The notes beneath the pieces are model-generated. The model did no database searches. It saw only the letters and a list, made by a program, of their open reading frames with translations, and was not told where the DNA came from. Below are positions 13,051 to 25,716 of a stretch of DNA of 64,000 nt, piece by piece (positions within the stretch are counted from its first letter, which is position 1; each line of letters opens with the position of its first letter). This DNA is from Tretioscincus oriximinensis (lineage: Eukaryota > Chordata > Lepidosauria > Squamata > Gymnophthalmidae), in the NCBI GenBank assembly GCA_022410635.1, contig JAJVDF010000213.1:1561277-1625276 (forward strand). The letters are read 5' to 3'. The position numbers and the translations under genes are program-made.

Positions 13051-15464
13051 CTGTGTCCCTTGGTCTGAGAAGCTTTTTGTTCCACACCCTGCTTAGTTAG
13101 ATAACTAGTCACTTGCATTCATCATTGTTCTTAACAGAACAGGAAATGCTAAAAATATTGCCTTTCTTACTGCTTGCATCAAAGTGAGATTTTGCTTTCT
13201 GAAACAAGCACATTCTTTTCTCACATTCTGCTAAAAATGGTCCCACTCACAGAAAACTAGGCAGGATGGGTTGGTTTTATTAAACTTGTAGAGTGAAGTG
13301 CTTTTTACGTACTATCTTGACAGAATCCTATGCTGAATACCTAAATCTGGAGGATAAGTCAGTGCCTTTCTGCACTACCTTGTGTGATCAGAACTAGAGG
13401 ATGGGAATAGTGTCATCTTCATATCCCTGTATCACACATATCAGCTCTGAGGCTTACATAAGCCTTAGGGCCAGTATGTAAGAGCTACAAAGAGTAAGAA
13501 CGGAGCTTTCTAATATGCACTGATACTAGTTTGGGGCAGAGCAACTGAGTGATTTCACTAGCAAGGTCTATATACAATTCAGATGAAAGACCTCTTGATT
13601 TGAATCATGCTCCACCCTGTACAGACAGATCAGAGGTAGACAGGTCCACCTGTATTTTGCATTAATGTATGAAAGGCAGGTCCTTAGTGCACTTCTTGGA
13701 AAGGAATACCAGCAAAGCCAGAGAGGCCCTTCATTTCTGCATGATCTCACGTCTGGTGTCATGGAAGCAAAATGGATTTAATTCTGATTTCAATCCATCT
13801 GAATTTCTTTAAATTATTCAACTTACTCTGAGATGTTTGGTATAAGAAATGTAAACAAATTTGGTCTTTTGGACTTACAGCATCCTTCCTTTCCATTCTC
13901 TCTGTCTTCAGTGGATACGTTTTCTCAGTTGACTAGCTATGTTGGCTTCAACCTGGAAAGTGTTTTTAAACCGAATGCAATTTGCCCATGCTTACACTTT
14001 GTTCCATCCCAATCATCCCGAACTTTGACACTATGAAAAAAACCAACACTAATTTCACCCCAAGAGTGTCCAGCTGAAGTGAGAAAAAGGAAGCGATGAT
14101 GAAATCAACACAAATGCTACGCTACAGTTTAGGGGTTACACATAAAAATCAGACTAGAGCTTTGCCCCTTTAAAGTGTCTCCTCCTCACCCCCCACCCCC
14201 ACCCCTGGGTACAGCAGATATAAAAAGTCACACTTGGTAAAAAAAATCCTCTCTTCTACAGCCATTGAAGATGTAAACTTACATGCTAGTTTTTATATGG
14301 GAACCCAAATATAGATTTCCTGGGTGTAAGGCTAGTTTGAATAAGGTACAATATTCATACATTAACTTGGAATAGAACTGAGTCTGTTGTTCTGTGCGCA
14401 AGCTGCTGAATTCATTGAATTTCAGTGCTCAGGAAGAACAAAAGCCACTATAATACCTTCAGCATCTGAGTATTTATTGTACTACTGCAGAAAACGTTAG
14501 GTACACGAGGATGTAATATCAATAGGGCTGATTGCATCCATATGATTAACTAATGCATTTGCCATGTTTTAACATTGTTACCCAGCCTCTACCATAAATG
14601 GATTTTTGCTCAAACTAAAACACAAACCAGGAGTTTCTCTGCTTTTGTTTTCATTAACAAGTTACAGCAGCTTTTTTTCTCCAACAAAACAATATTAGCT
14701 ATGAAAAGTGCAAATACATTTTACCAACCCTCACTTAAGAGGCTGTTAGGAGACCAGAAACTGTCAGCAACAGTTGACAAGAGACTTGTGAGTTTTTTAT
14801 ATGCACTTCAGTTTGTCACAAGACTTAATTTTCAATCTGGCTNATAATAAAATATGCTGTTGTCTCATTTGGGATGTACAAAGAATAGAATTTATGTTAT
14901 AAGCACTATTTGGGAAGTACCCTTATATACGTACCATTTTCTTCTCATTTGAATGTTCTAAAAACACAATTTCACCAGTGGATGCAGTTGGAATAGTAAC
15001 TGCCATGCATAAACCAATACACATTTTAACTCTTGCTCCTGACTGAGCCTCATACTCCTATAATCAAAATACTTCAACTGAGAAGGTTCTTACATTCCAA
15101 TATGCTATACAGTATGTCCTTAATTATTACTTGAACCTACCTCTTGGTTTTTTTCTTTAACATGTATCCTGATTTGTTTTTTAAAAAATTGATCTTGAAA
15201 CACTTTAACCTGTTGCACATTGGGGCCAACATGAAACTGATAACTTGTCATTTTTGTANTTATGAGGCCAAATTCTTGGAGTTAATAGAAAAGAGTTTGT
15301 TTACGTTTCCATATGAACTACAACACAGGGATTGATGAGTCCACCTGATAATCATAGTTAAGGGTGATTATGGTTGGTCTTGATCAGGGCATCCCTGATT
15401 GACACTGTCTAACACATATGGAGGATATCTGCAGGGAGCAAAATGTAGATTTGAAGTATAACCC
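13051..15464. other. No gene seen; possible family F fragment
   Basis: Anonymous intron. At about 14225-14290 the string GGTAAAAAAAATCCTCTCTT, then CTACAGCCATTGAAGATGTA, resembles the internal part of family F elements, so a decayed copy is possible. Confidence 0.4.
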
Positions 15465-15730
15465 ATAGGAACATAAGAGGAGCCCTGCTGAATGGGACCT
15501 GAGCCCATCTAGTTCAGCATTCTGTCTCACACAGTGGCTTACTGTGTTTCAGGAATACTGCCAGTTACTCTGTCCTGGAGGCAATACCAAGGGATCTAGT
15601 AACTATTTACACCCTTGGTATCTATGAACTTGTATAATCCTNTCTTAAAGCTATTGAGGCTATTAGCTACCACCACCTACTCTTGAAGATCGATGATCCT
15701 CTGGGTGAAAAATGCCCATCCCAATGAAGA
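15465..15730 (-). mobile_element. CR1 LINE 3' end
   Basis: Starts with AGGAACATAAGAGGAGCCCT and GTTCAGCATTCTGTCTCACA, the reverse complement of the CR1 3' UTR. It then runs into reversed ORF2 C-terminal codons (the ACCCTTGGTATCTATGAACT block equals the FMDTKG region). It ends near a CTCTGGGTGAAAAATGCCCA block, where the frame is broken. Confidence 0.85.
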
Positions 15731-17082
15731 GCCTTTCAGAAAAGGCTATTCTTCACACCTTTTACAACGTGTGGTTTAATTCAGATGTAAGAAAATACGC
15801 ACTACATCCAAGGACTTGGGACTAAGATAATCTTCCCAGCAGTACCCTTGCCTTGAAGTTAATCAGGGTCAGGNTGGCTATCTAAGGAAACAGCTGTACA
15901 ATCCACTCTAGCAAGAGAAGGTGTTCTGGCCTATTTTAGTCTAGGAACAATCTCTGAGACAAGTGAAAACTTTCCAACGACTCCAACCAGAAATCCATAG
16001 TTAGACAGGGCTGGAACAACCATACTAGCCAAAATCACGAAGCCTATGTGGACATGACTGCAAAATATCTGCTATCATTGTTATAAATCATTGTACATCA
16101 CTTCAAGATTGCATTTTAATAGGAAGTTACATAAATACTTCAAATGAAATAAAAGAGAAGCTGGCCTGTACACCCCACAACAATTACACCTTTTTAAGAC
16201 TATCTAGGAAAGTAGATGTCCTTAAATCTCCTTTCACTATTCATTAGCTGTACTACTTATTTAAACATTTTAATAGACTGTTAGTGCAAGCCATTCCCTG
16301 TCAATAGGAATGCTTTTAAAGCTGCCACACTCTGTGAGCAGGAAGTGTCTAATGAATTATACGTTTATCCACACATCTTAATTTAACTAAGAAAATGAAG
16401 GCCATACATGCAGGAACAGCAGCTACTCAACTGCTAAAATTGGTCACATCAAAGGTATTTCAGAACATCTTTGCAGGATAAGAATAGCAAGCAGAGAGGG
16501 AGAAGGACAGCGTAAATTCTATTTCATCTCTTTTCTTTTCTTAAGTTTTAAGAGGAAAACTGTTTTCATGTGGTTTTTTTGCAATGCAGATGGTAAGCAC
16601 TCTCTGTGCTTTACTATATGAATCATCATTTTCTTTTCCTCTTGTAACCACCATTTATGCATTCAGTCTTCCTCACACCAGAAAGATGTATCACTCAGGA
16701 ATGTCTGCATTGTTTATTTAGGCTTATATGTGGCATTGCTAACATCACTAGGGCTCAGTGAGAATTACAGCAGAGACTGAAAGGGAAAAGTAGGCCATGG
16801 TGTAATTCAAAATGCAGAAATCCTCACTTGCTGCCAATTACTCTACAACAATTACTAGTAGGTTTTTTTTGTTTCAAGGTAACTACAAGGTTTATTGCTA
16901 CATATGTAATATGCATTTCCACTTTCAGACGTACAATGTGTGGAAACCTCTACGGACAAGCTTCTGTGGACTATAAGCAATAACTGTCAGAAATTCAATC
17001 CCATTTGGAGGACCACAGATTTCTCACCCTTTGGTCTTGCTATTGAGTGGGTGCACATCCAAATTATAGACATCTGCATGAA
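15731..17082. other. No gene seen
   Basis: Anonymous intron, with an N at 15874. No element or exon recognised. Confidence 0.5.
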
Positions 17083-17290
17083 AGCCAGTCTGGTGCAGTG
17101 GTTAATGTGTCAGAATCTTATCTGGAAGTCTCCCGGTTTGATTCTGCCCTCCTCCATGAAGCCAGCTGGGCAACATTTTTAAGAGCTCTCTCAACTCCAC
17201 CTACTTCACAAGGTTGTCTGCTGTGAAGAGATGAACCTGATTCCCTTCAGGATGAGAAAAATGGTTTACAAAAACCGACTCCCCATCCTA
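17083..17290 (+). mobile_element. tRNA-derived SINE, Sauria/Bov-B-tail type
   Basis: The head GCCAGTCTGGTGCAGTGGTT and a B-box-like GGTTTGATTCTGCC are followed by CCAGCTGGGCAAC and CTCTCAACTCCACCTACTTC. The end reads GAAAAATGGTTTACAAAAAC, which resembles the Sauria SINE tail shared with Bov-B LINEs rather than the L2 tail of the SINEs at 7.1 and 57.5 kb. Confidence 0.75.
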
Positions 17291-18447
17291 CTCCTCCTTT
17301 GTTCAGCCTGTGATTATCTGTATCAACATGTGGCTGGCAAGTCCCTATTCTCTGGGATATATTCAAGAATAAGACCAAAAGCAGAAAGAGCTTTTGTATA
17401 GTTGAAGAATTCACATGCAAGGCACAACACATGTGGTATACAAATCAAAAGTTCAACTGTTCTCAGCAAAACACACTGAGTTGTCTATCNACTTTAGTAC
17501 CTTTTCCTTTGAAATAACAGTGCTACCTTGCTATGCTCCAAAAGGCTACTCTGAACTGCTGGAACTAGTGTCCAAAAGAGGTGAGACTGGGACTCTACTC
17601 AGTTCAGAGTCATGCTCTACTTGATGCATTAAAATGTTCTATGTAAGTGGTGCAAACAGGTTACAGGGTGGGTGCACATCTCTAAATCCTAGTATTGCAG
17701 AGGATGAGGCTGCCACAGCTTGTCTGACCTGTTCCCTCTTTACTACAACTGTCCTCCCTTTTTTCAACTGTTGCAAATTCCAGACAAGTAGAGAAACAGG
17801 TAGGAGGAGAGCAGGTTACTGAAAAAACAGGTAAACCAGCTAGAGCAGTTAGCTCTTTCTTTGCACTAGGGAGCGGAAGCCCATCAATATGGTAATCAGA
17901 TACTAAGTCGGCTTAGATATTAAAAAAAAAAAGCTTGTTAATAGATTCGTTTTTATTTTCCTGTGGCTTACTCTTCCCCAATTTCCCTGGCACATAAAAT
18001 ATAGCTTTATAAATCCATAAAATTCATGAAGATGTTGCATCCTCCAGTGAAGATAGTCACAGACCAATGAAGCAGGGGAAGGGATGAGGCAGTAACTGGG
18101 AGAGGTTTGTTTACTTGCATTGGACAAAATATTATCATGACTGAAAATCAAAGCCTGCTGGGGCAAGTAAAGGTGCTTCTCCATGCCCATTTGCTACTAA
18201 AGTTAATAAATCACAAAAGTCAACAATGTTTTGATTTCCTGACTATTCGCCTCCTCCACCCCCCAAAAAGAAAAAGCCAGTAGATTATTTCTGATCTCTA
18301 GTTTAAAGCAAATAAAAAGCACAGATTTCTGGGATCAAAGTCACTGAAATGGTTCCTCACAGGCACCAAAAGCTCCACCATTATGAAACTTCTTAAGAAC
18401 TTGTTTATAAGAACGTAAGGCATATAAGATTGATATAGGGCAGGGAA
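17291..18447. other. No gene seen
   Basis: Anonymous intron. No coding exon or repeat family could be assigned. Confidence 0.5.
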
Positions 18448-18735
18448 TTAGTATAAATAAATAAATAATACTTCCACAGCATTACAAGGCACCATCTTAT
18501 GAGAGACTGAGTTAAAAAATTCCTCCCAGAACCATGAATAGGATGACCTAATGAAAAGCCTAAGTTTTCTGAAGATGCCCTTGGCATGGGTCTCGACTTC
18601 CAGATGGCCAAATATGCAGCTGAAATCACTGCTGTTACAATCCAAAAATGTAGTGGACTTCCATTTGTATTTTTGGCCCATGGCCATGCTATGGACTGCT
18701 GTGAGTAATGTTCCATCAATATTCCCACAGACTCT
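18448..18735 (-). pseudogene. Probable PIF/Harbinger transposase remnant
   Basis: One uninterrupted minus-strand frame reads GNIDGT, then about 19 residues on YKWK, then LDCNSSDF, then ETHAKGIFRKLRLF. PIF/Harbinger and HARBI1 DDE transposases share the order G-x-IDGT-H, Y-x-x-RK, a CD motif, and GSxHDxxIFRxS. The spacing fits within one residue, but catalytic positions are lost: the His after IDGT is Leu, and the Asp of the HD motif is Ala. The rest of the protein is not recognisable and the third acidic residue is not seen. It is therefore a dead fossil. A MITE with PIF-like ends lies at 32.8 kb, but any relation is only inferred. Confidence 0.5.
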
Positions 18736-20924
18736 GAGGAGTCACCATGGAGCCCCTGATTTGTGCAGAAATGCAGGTACAATGAAGCGGAAATGACCTC
18801 CCATGAGCAGCCAGTGTAGCCTTCAGAGATGTCTCCACATTGCCTCCATATTTGCCANCAAACATGCAAGCCTGCATTCAAAAGCATCTTCAGAAGGTGA
18901 TGATCTTTGAGGCATCTCTGGAAATAAATGTGGAGCTGCATTTGAAGATTGTGCTGATATGACAGATGCAGTGTGCGACTGATAGCAATGTCATGCAGAA
19001 CAAGAGTTTGGCATGTGCATGGCAGCTCCTGTCTCACTTCTAAAGTGGATCTAGATGCTTTTTGTGAACACTTGTGACTTCAGCTAATGCACATCAAGCT
19101 AAATCACATTAACAATGTGTTTTAAGGCAGGTACATGCAAAAAAGGCCCTTGCACTTCAAATTGATTTACTGCTGCACCTACAAGTTAAAATGCAGTTCA
19201 GGATGAAATAAGACTTCCACAGGGAACCATAGCCATAAGAAGCTGGATCTNCCAATCATCTGGAAATTCCATATAGTTTATATTTATTCTGGTTAAACAA
19301 GANTCAGGTTTTATTGTTTGTTTGTTTTTCAAGTCAAATTTGATGTAATGAATAGCACAAATTTCTTAGCTGTATTTGCTTTTCTTTCATTAGAAAACCA
19401 AACACTAAGACTTGCTTCAGCCTACAATATCTTCAGTCTTATACATAAGCTGGTTTACTGAGAAGCAAAAAAAAGCCCATTGTGGATGTGGAGTCTGAAC
19501 AAAGAAGACTTAATAGCTGCAAAGGATAGGGACTCAGATGCCAAGGAAAATCCTGCATCTTTAAAGTACCCAGTGTAAACAGCAAGACTCTAGAGAAGAA
19601 GCAGCAGCAAGCAGGAGCAAAGGATGGAATGCCAACCCTAGAGCAGCTGCTGGTTGGTTGGAAAGAGGTAGAATGCGAGCAGGATCTCAGTTTGGCTAGC
19701 TAATATTTAAAAAAACATAAAATTAAATAAGTAAACTTTAAGATTAATATTGTATTCTAATTTTAGATTTGGCTGACTTCAAGCCTTTCACATTTTTCAT
19801 GTAGGACAGGAAAATCCCAAAATACAATTCTTTTAAAAGAATGTTTCCACATTGCAAGGTTCATGACGGCAAGCATAAGTTAAGTTTTAAAGATATGTTT
19901 TATTTTTTAACTGGCAAAGCAGTAATTTCCAGAGCTAGTAGACAATCTAAATCTAGGTTTCAGCAGTTCCCACCGAATCCAATATTGTTTAGTATGCATT
20001 TAAGGAAGGTCAACAGTCAGTTATTAAAGTCTTAGTCTTTATACTTTTCCCTCCAATATCCAGTGGAAAACACAAGGCCAATCGAAGAGTCTAAGATCAT
20101 ACTTATTTATGGAAGTTCAGACACATGCAGAAAAGATGAGCAAATATAATGTCTGACAGTTTTCACTGTGTATTTAGCCCCAAATTGATTTTGACTGATA
20201 CCAAAAAGCTAAGCAGATTTGCACATGTTAATACCTGTGAACCCACCTGTAGTGTATGAAAGCCATTCCGAAAGAAAGCAATGACAAAACTCTTGAATAT
20301 TACGATCAAGAAAATTGGTAAAGATGCTTCTGATTGTAGGTTAATTTCTAGTCATACAACATTTTAAGAAGAATACTTGTCTACAAAAGCTCTACTTAGC
20401 TTTCTGTTATTTGTCTCAAAGGTGCTGTAAGACCACCTTGCTAGATTTGTTTGCCTCTAAGGTTGTAGGCACGTGAGTTTTCACAAAGAACTGTGAAAGG
20501 TCCTTTGCCCCAGATGTTTGCCGAAATGGCCATGCTTGCAGTGAAAGAGGCAAGAAGCCTTCCTGTATATACAAATCTTTAATGGGATTACCAGGATACT
20601 GCAAGAAGATGGTAGCACAAAACAATGCAAAATCGAATACTGAGCATGCCCAGTATCTACTTCCTGGTTAGCTATCTCATACACCAGCACAGGAGTCCTG
20701 GTTGAGCATGCTCACTATTTACTTCCTGGTTTGTTGTCTCGCCCATTCCACATAAATTTTGCAGGTAGGTATGAATGAGTGATCGTTTTTAGATTGTTGG
20801 TTTTACTNATCATGTGGAGGGGAAGTTGGATGCTACAAGACACAAGAATTTTGTTTTTGAACCTTAGAGAAGGTTCAAGCAAGTGAAGCCAGGTAAGATG
20901 ATGGTAAAAGTTGTTTTTTAATAT
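18736..20924. other. No gene seen
   Basis: The 18736-19037 part may be the upstream portion of the Harbinger-like remnant, open in other frames but without motifs. The rest is anonymous. N bases lie at 18858, 19251 and 19303. Confidence 0.45.
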
Positions 20925-21000
20925 GTTAATTCTGTTTTTTATGGTTAACCACCCTGAGGCCGATATAGAAATATAAATAAATATTAAATTAAATGAGTTT
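20925..21000 (+). mobile_element. L2 3' tail fragment
   Basis: A T-rich stretch, then GGTTAACCACCCTGAGGCCG and an AAATATAAATAAATA end, is a short version of the L2 terminus seen at 62.4 kb. Confidence 0.65.
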
Positions 21001-22605
21001 ATATAATTGCCAGCTGGGCTTCCATGAAGGGTACATACTGCTATTCAGAATAATTTGAAGCATGGTGTACAGATGATCTAATCCAACCTGAAATGTAGAG
21101 GCATGGAAGGGAGCCTAATAAATAATAGCCATTTTTTAATCTCAAAAGACAAACATAAGATCAATGTGTCCATGTGAAGTTACATTATTTAATAAGATAC
21201 AAGACAACCTGTGCAAGAGAGAAACAGACATCAGCTAGAGAGAAGGAAGATACTTGTTTCTTGGTCTGCGTATACATAAGATTCTAGCCTAATTTGACCT
21301 GCATTTCCCAGCAAGAGTTACTATTTTCATCCATAAGTAGCATGCTAAATTGTAGGTTTGAAAACAGAGGTGGCTCATGGAACACTTCCCAGTAAAGGTC
21401 AAAATGGGGGTTAGGAAGATCAAAGGAAGGCTTTCAATATCATCTCTCCCCTCACTGTCCTCAAAGTTCTAACTTCTGATTCACAAAGCACTGGAGTTTA
21501 AAAGGTCTGGATCCCATCATCTGCATCATTTAACCAAATTCAATCCAATCCAAAATACTTTGAATTGCTGCAGCTGGGAAGAAAGACTGAAAAAAGCAAC
21601 ATAGAAATAATTGGAAATTTAAATACGATTTCCAAAAGGTCAACACTTCCAGGGGAAAAAAAAGATTTAAAAAATCGGACTCATAGTAAGTTCTTGCAAC
21701 AAATGTTTTTTCCCCATTTGCAGTTCTACTTCTGTAAGTTTTGCTTTCTTTACATTTCACCAAGGGGCAAAGACTGAGACCTTTTTACACTTTGGCTTCG
21801 AGATGTTTTAAGGAAGTTATCAGAACAGAACAATCACTCCATTGGTTACTTGCTGCATCCTTTACTGCTCCTAAACCACTCTAATTACACATTTGTAGTG
21901 GAGCACTATAAAGTATTCTACTTCTATTCCAGAGCAGTCAGTACAACATATCATATCTCTAGGCTTCCAATCCAGACAAGGTCCTGACCACTGGACTTGG
22001 ATGAGGGGATGTTTTCTCATCCAATCACATTGAGCAGGGTGACTGAGGGTGGTGGACAGATGGACTGTCAGTATGATTGGATGAGGAAAGATCCCCTTAA
22101 TAGGAGCCCTGCTTTGTTCAGATACCTGCAGCAAAATCTTTGTTCAAATAACAGCTCTCTTACTAGTTCTCATTTGCAAAGGAAAGCAAAGGAAAATCAT
22201 GTCTTTGGCCCAGTTTGACTGTAATTGATTGTAAAGCACCAGATATCAAGAGGGATACAAATATTATTTGCAAATGCACCAGTGAATTAGTACTAAGTGA
22301 ATTTTGCTTTATATATATTTATAAGTGTACTTCTCAATATTTGTATGAATTATATTCCAACACTGTCAAGACACAGAAGGAATAAGAACATAGGAAAACA
22401 GGGGATGAAATAGAAAGGCTAGATAAAGGCATTCTGATCCAGTTGGCAACTTCAGTTACAGGGATTTCTCTAGGCTTTAGCAATGTCCCACAAACATTCA
22501 CATGATTTTTAAGACTACTGGTTTGGGTAAAGTGATAAATGGATTGGTTGTGATGCCAAAGGGAAGATGAACATTTGACTGATCTCAATAAAAGTTACAT
22601 GGAAG
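21001..22605. other. No gene seen
   Basis: Anonymous. A pair of similar strings at about 22009-22035 and 22070-22095 (TGGATGAG and CAATCA/TGATTGG elements) forms a weak inverted repeat. Confidence 0.45.
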
Positions 22606-22910
22606 AGCACCCCTCCCCCCCTACTGTACCACCTCTCTCAGTAGAAAAAGGGTGGAAACCTGGGATGGGGCATACTTCGTGGCAACTTCCAGATTCGGAA
22701 ACTGTCTCTCCATTGAGTTGTGTCAGTCACAAGCTCTGTATGCATTTAGAAAACTCTGGAAGATGCATCTCTTTGCTGGCCTTTGATTGAAAAAACTGCT
22801 CTCCCTTCCCTACTTTCTGCTGTTTTGATACGTTCATTTAGTTTTTTTAATGTTAACTGCCCTGGGACCCTTGGGTATAGGGTGGTACAAAAAGGTAAAT
22901 TAAATGTGTG
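22606..22910 (+). mobile_element. L2 LINE 3' end with ORF2 C-terminal trace
   Basis: Broken frames recall the L2 C-terminus (a FRKL-WKMHLF-like string at about 22745-22770, compared with FRRSLNTHLF at 56 kb). They are followed by a T-rich 3' UTR, then GCCCTGGGACCCTTGGGTAT and AGGGTGGTACAAAAAGG. Confidence 0.75.
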
Positions 22911-23995
22911 TGTTGTATTTGTGTTNCTAAATCAAACCCAAACAAAGAACCCTTAGGCCTCAGCTTCCGTTAGTTGAAAAAGAGAAATCCCTAACTTTTC
23001 TAGGAAATATAGTTGTGAAACAAAATGTGCTGGTGTTTTTTAGATGGAAAAAATAACAAACAATAACAGTAACAACATTCACTTGCCGGCATCCTTATCT
23101 GCCAAGCAGCCTATTATTACTTGTGTGTAGCTCTTTTGAAGCACCTTCCGCACCTTTTCAAGATGTAACTCTTATTTGGATATTAGAGCCAGATTGATTT
23201 ATCCAGCTCTAAATCAAATCCCAGGACTATCAGATGCCTACCGCATTGTGCTCCAAATGTCTGATAAAGAGCTAATATTACCTACCATGTTGCTAAATTC
23301 TGCTCTGTGCCAACTGCAATCTGTTCTGCACTGACAGCTTCCTGGATTAAACTTTATTACAGACCAATATTTAAAGTTGTTTTTTTAAAAATCTTTTAAA
23401 GAAGTTTTATTGCACTATTGAAATCATTTTGCACTCTGATTCAGCCTTTGACCAAATAACGAATTCTCTAAATTCTTCCACAACTGCAAAAGTGAATGCA
23501 GTTTTGCACTTGGTGCAAAGATTTATATAAATTTTAAGATGTAAAATATATGCAAATGTTATGCAAAGTTGTGTCTTCCAATGAGGAAGAGAATCCAAAA
23601 CGTGCCTAGGAAATTCTCTTGATATCTTTTGCTAACAAGCAAGCATCTTAGCATGCTGCAGGCCAAATGGAGTTTTCTCTTAGAACAGACAGCTTCCCCT
23701 TCACAAGCTGTTGGGGAAAGAACTAGGAAGCAGGGAGAACCAGTCTTGCTCAGCTTTCTTTCTCACTACTCGGTTTTTGGCCAGGCTTGTTGTCACTGAA
23801 AAGTTGAAGAGCTGGCAAAAATCCAAACAACAGAGTACTTCTCGAACTCATCTGGGTAGGGCAGGTCACAGATTCAAGGAGATGAATCTTCTTCCTTCCT
23901 GTTTGTTGATGATGGAAACATAAGCTGTGGCAATCNAGACATAAGTGTCACGTCCACTTTATATGGACTGGAGTACTCCCCATCTGTCCCAAACA
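22911..23995. other. No gene seen
   Basis: Anonymous intron with Ns at 22926 and 23936. Confidence 0.5.
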
Positions 23996-24330
23996 TGATT
24001 AGAACATAACAAGAGCCCTGCTGAGTCGGCCCAGAGACCATTTAGTCCAACATTCCCTCTCACACAATGGCCCACTAAGTGCACCTGGGCAGTCTCAAGC
24101 AGAAGGCAGCAAAGCTCCCTACAAATGGTGCTTTGGAAACACTGCATATCGCTCCATCTTAAAGGCAGTATTAAGAGATCCATCGTGGTAGCTGTTTATA
24201 CCCTTGGTGTCCATGAACTTGACTAAACCTGTCTTAAAACTATCCAGACTGCTAGTTGCCACCACCTCTACTAGAAGTAAATTCCACAGACCAATGACTC
24301 CCTGGGTGTGAAAAAATGCTTTCCCTATAA
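23996..24330 (-). mobile_element. CR1 LINE 3' end with ORF2 C-terminus
   Basis: Starts GATTAGAACATAACAAGAGC and TTTAGTCCAACATTC. On the minus strand the ORF2 end reads FFHTQGVIGLWNLLLVEVV, then SSLDSFKTGLVKFMDTKG. 5'-truncated near the KYFFTQ motif. Confidence 0.9.
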
Positions 24331-25599
24331 TGATCATAATGAAGGTCAGTATTTTTGTATCTGTAGACTATCATTTAGGTTCTGAAGCTTTAGCTAGAAT
24401 CAGTCTTCTATGTGTGTCTATCAATATAAAGATGGAGTCTTGTTTTTTAGCAAGAGCCATCTTTTCAAAGGTATCATGAATTTTCAAAGTGCATCTTTAC
24501 AGGTTCAACCCTTACTGCCTTTTAATTTTGTATATCAAAAGGATATTTCTGGCAGCTATTACACAATTATTTTCTTTCCCCCTACCTTTTCTCTTTCTAA
24601 CAGCAGACTGAAATTATTAATTAAGTAACTTCAAATATAACATGCAATAAAGCAAAGGCATCTGCTAGGTCTGACGTTTCCTTTGATGGCATTTAGAAAT
24701 CAAGTTTCAGCTTTCAACAGTTTGGTGTCTACCATGTAAATAAGACCTATTTAATTCATATTTCAGCTCAATTACTGCCTCCAAAGAGTAAAACAGTAGG
24801 AAAGTCATCAGCTGTTTATGCTCCTAGCTATATAATGAACTGAACTTTCAGACTATAGGAATGAAGCAATTGGTTGCTTAAGGCAGTTCCTATCAGACAT
24901 CCTAGTACAAAACATATGTGCTTGGATTGAAGTGCAGTTAATTTCCAGAAGAACTTACTGATAATGATTTCACAGATCAGCAAAACAAACCCTTTAACGC
25001 AGCCAGCCAATATACATTGTGAAATATGGTGGGGAGAGATCACTGTTTTACTGCTTTTAAGAGACTTTATTCCAATGAACCAGCAAGAACTTTGCACGAA
25101 AGCATCAACAATATAAAAATGTTGAATTTTCATCAGAGTGTAGAAGTTTCTTTGGCTAGAACGTAAACCAGAGCTACAACTAAAATGTTCCAGATAGCTC
25201 ATTAAAAAGAGGATTTTTGCTTCCTTCATGCTGCTCCTTATGAGAAGGTATCAATCATCAATCTCAAAAGTATCTTCTAACATAAGATTACCAAATGTCA
25301 GTATTTAGCAGGATAGCCCATATTTCGATATCGTCCTTATTTGTAATTCTGGAAGTGCAGTAAGTTTAAGGAGGGTTCTTTGTGGGTGGGACCTCAATAC
25401 CCACAGAGCTCTGCTTCTTTTAAGAATTTCAGACCCTTTTTTTACAGGCCACAGTAATGCTTTTGTAGAAATCTGTTAAACATGTCTAAAGTGACAGATT
25501 TCAAAGAAATATCCATGTTAGCATAGGTCCAAAATATCTAGCAAAATATCTGGTCTCATCACACCTTACGAGACCACATGAAAATAGTAGGCAATATAT
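24331..25599. other. No gene seen
   Basis: Anonymous. A 133-codon minus-strand frame at 24828-25229 shows no motif and is judged random. Confidence 0.45.
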
Positions 25600-25716
25600 A
25601 TTTTCGTAGACCAACCTCATTCTTAGTCACCTGAAAAAGGAGATTTGTCAATGAAAGTTCATGCTGCCTACTTTTTTCTTGCTAGTCTCTAAGGTGCTAG
25701 AAGGCTTCTTGTAAGG
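25600..25716 (+). repeat. Reptile interspersed repeat (family H), copy 1
   Basis: Contains GAAAGTTCATGCTGCCTACT and then CTAGTCTCTAAGGTGCTAGA. The same blocks appear reversed at 38402-38530. A repeat with this AAGCTTATGCC/TTAGTCTCTAAGGTGC signature is common in reptile genomes; I cannot give its formal name or class. Confidence 0.7.

Noticed and set aside
24828..25229. 133-codon minus-strand frame
   Set aside because: No domain, signal or splice context; consistent with chance in AT-rich DNA.
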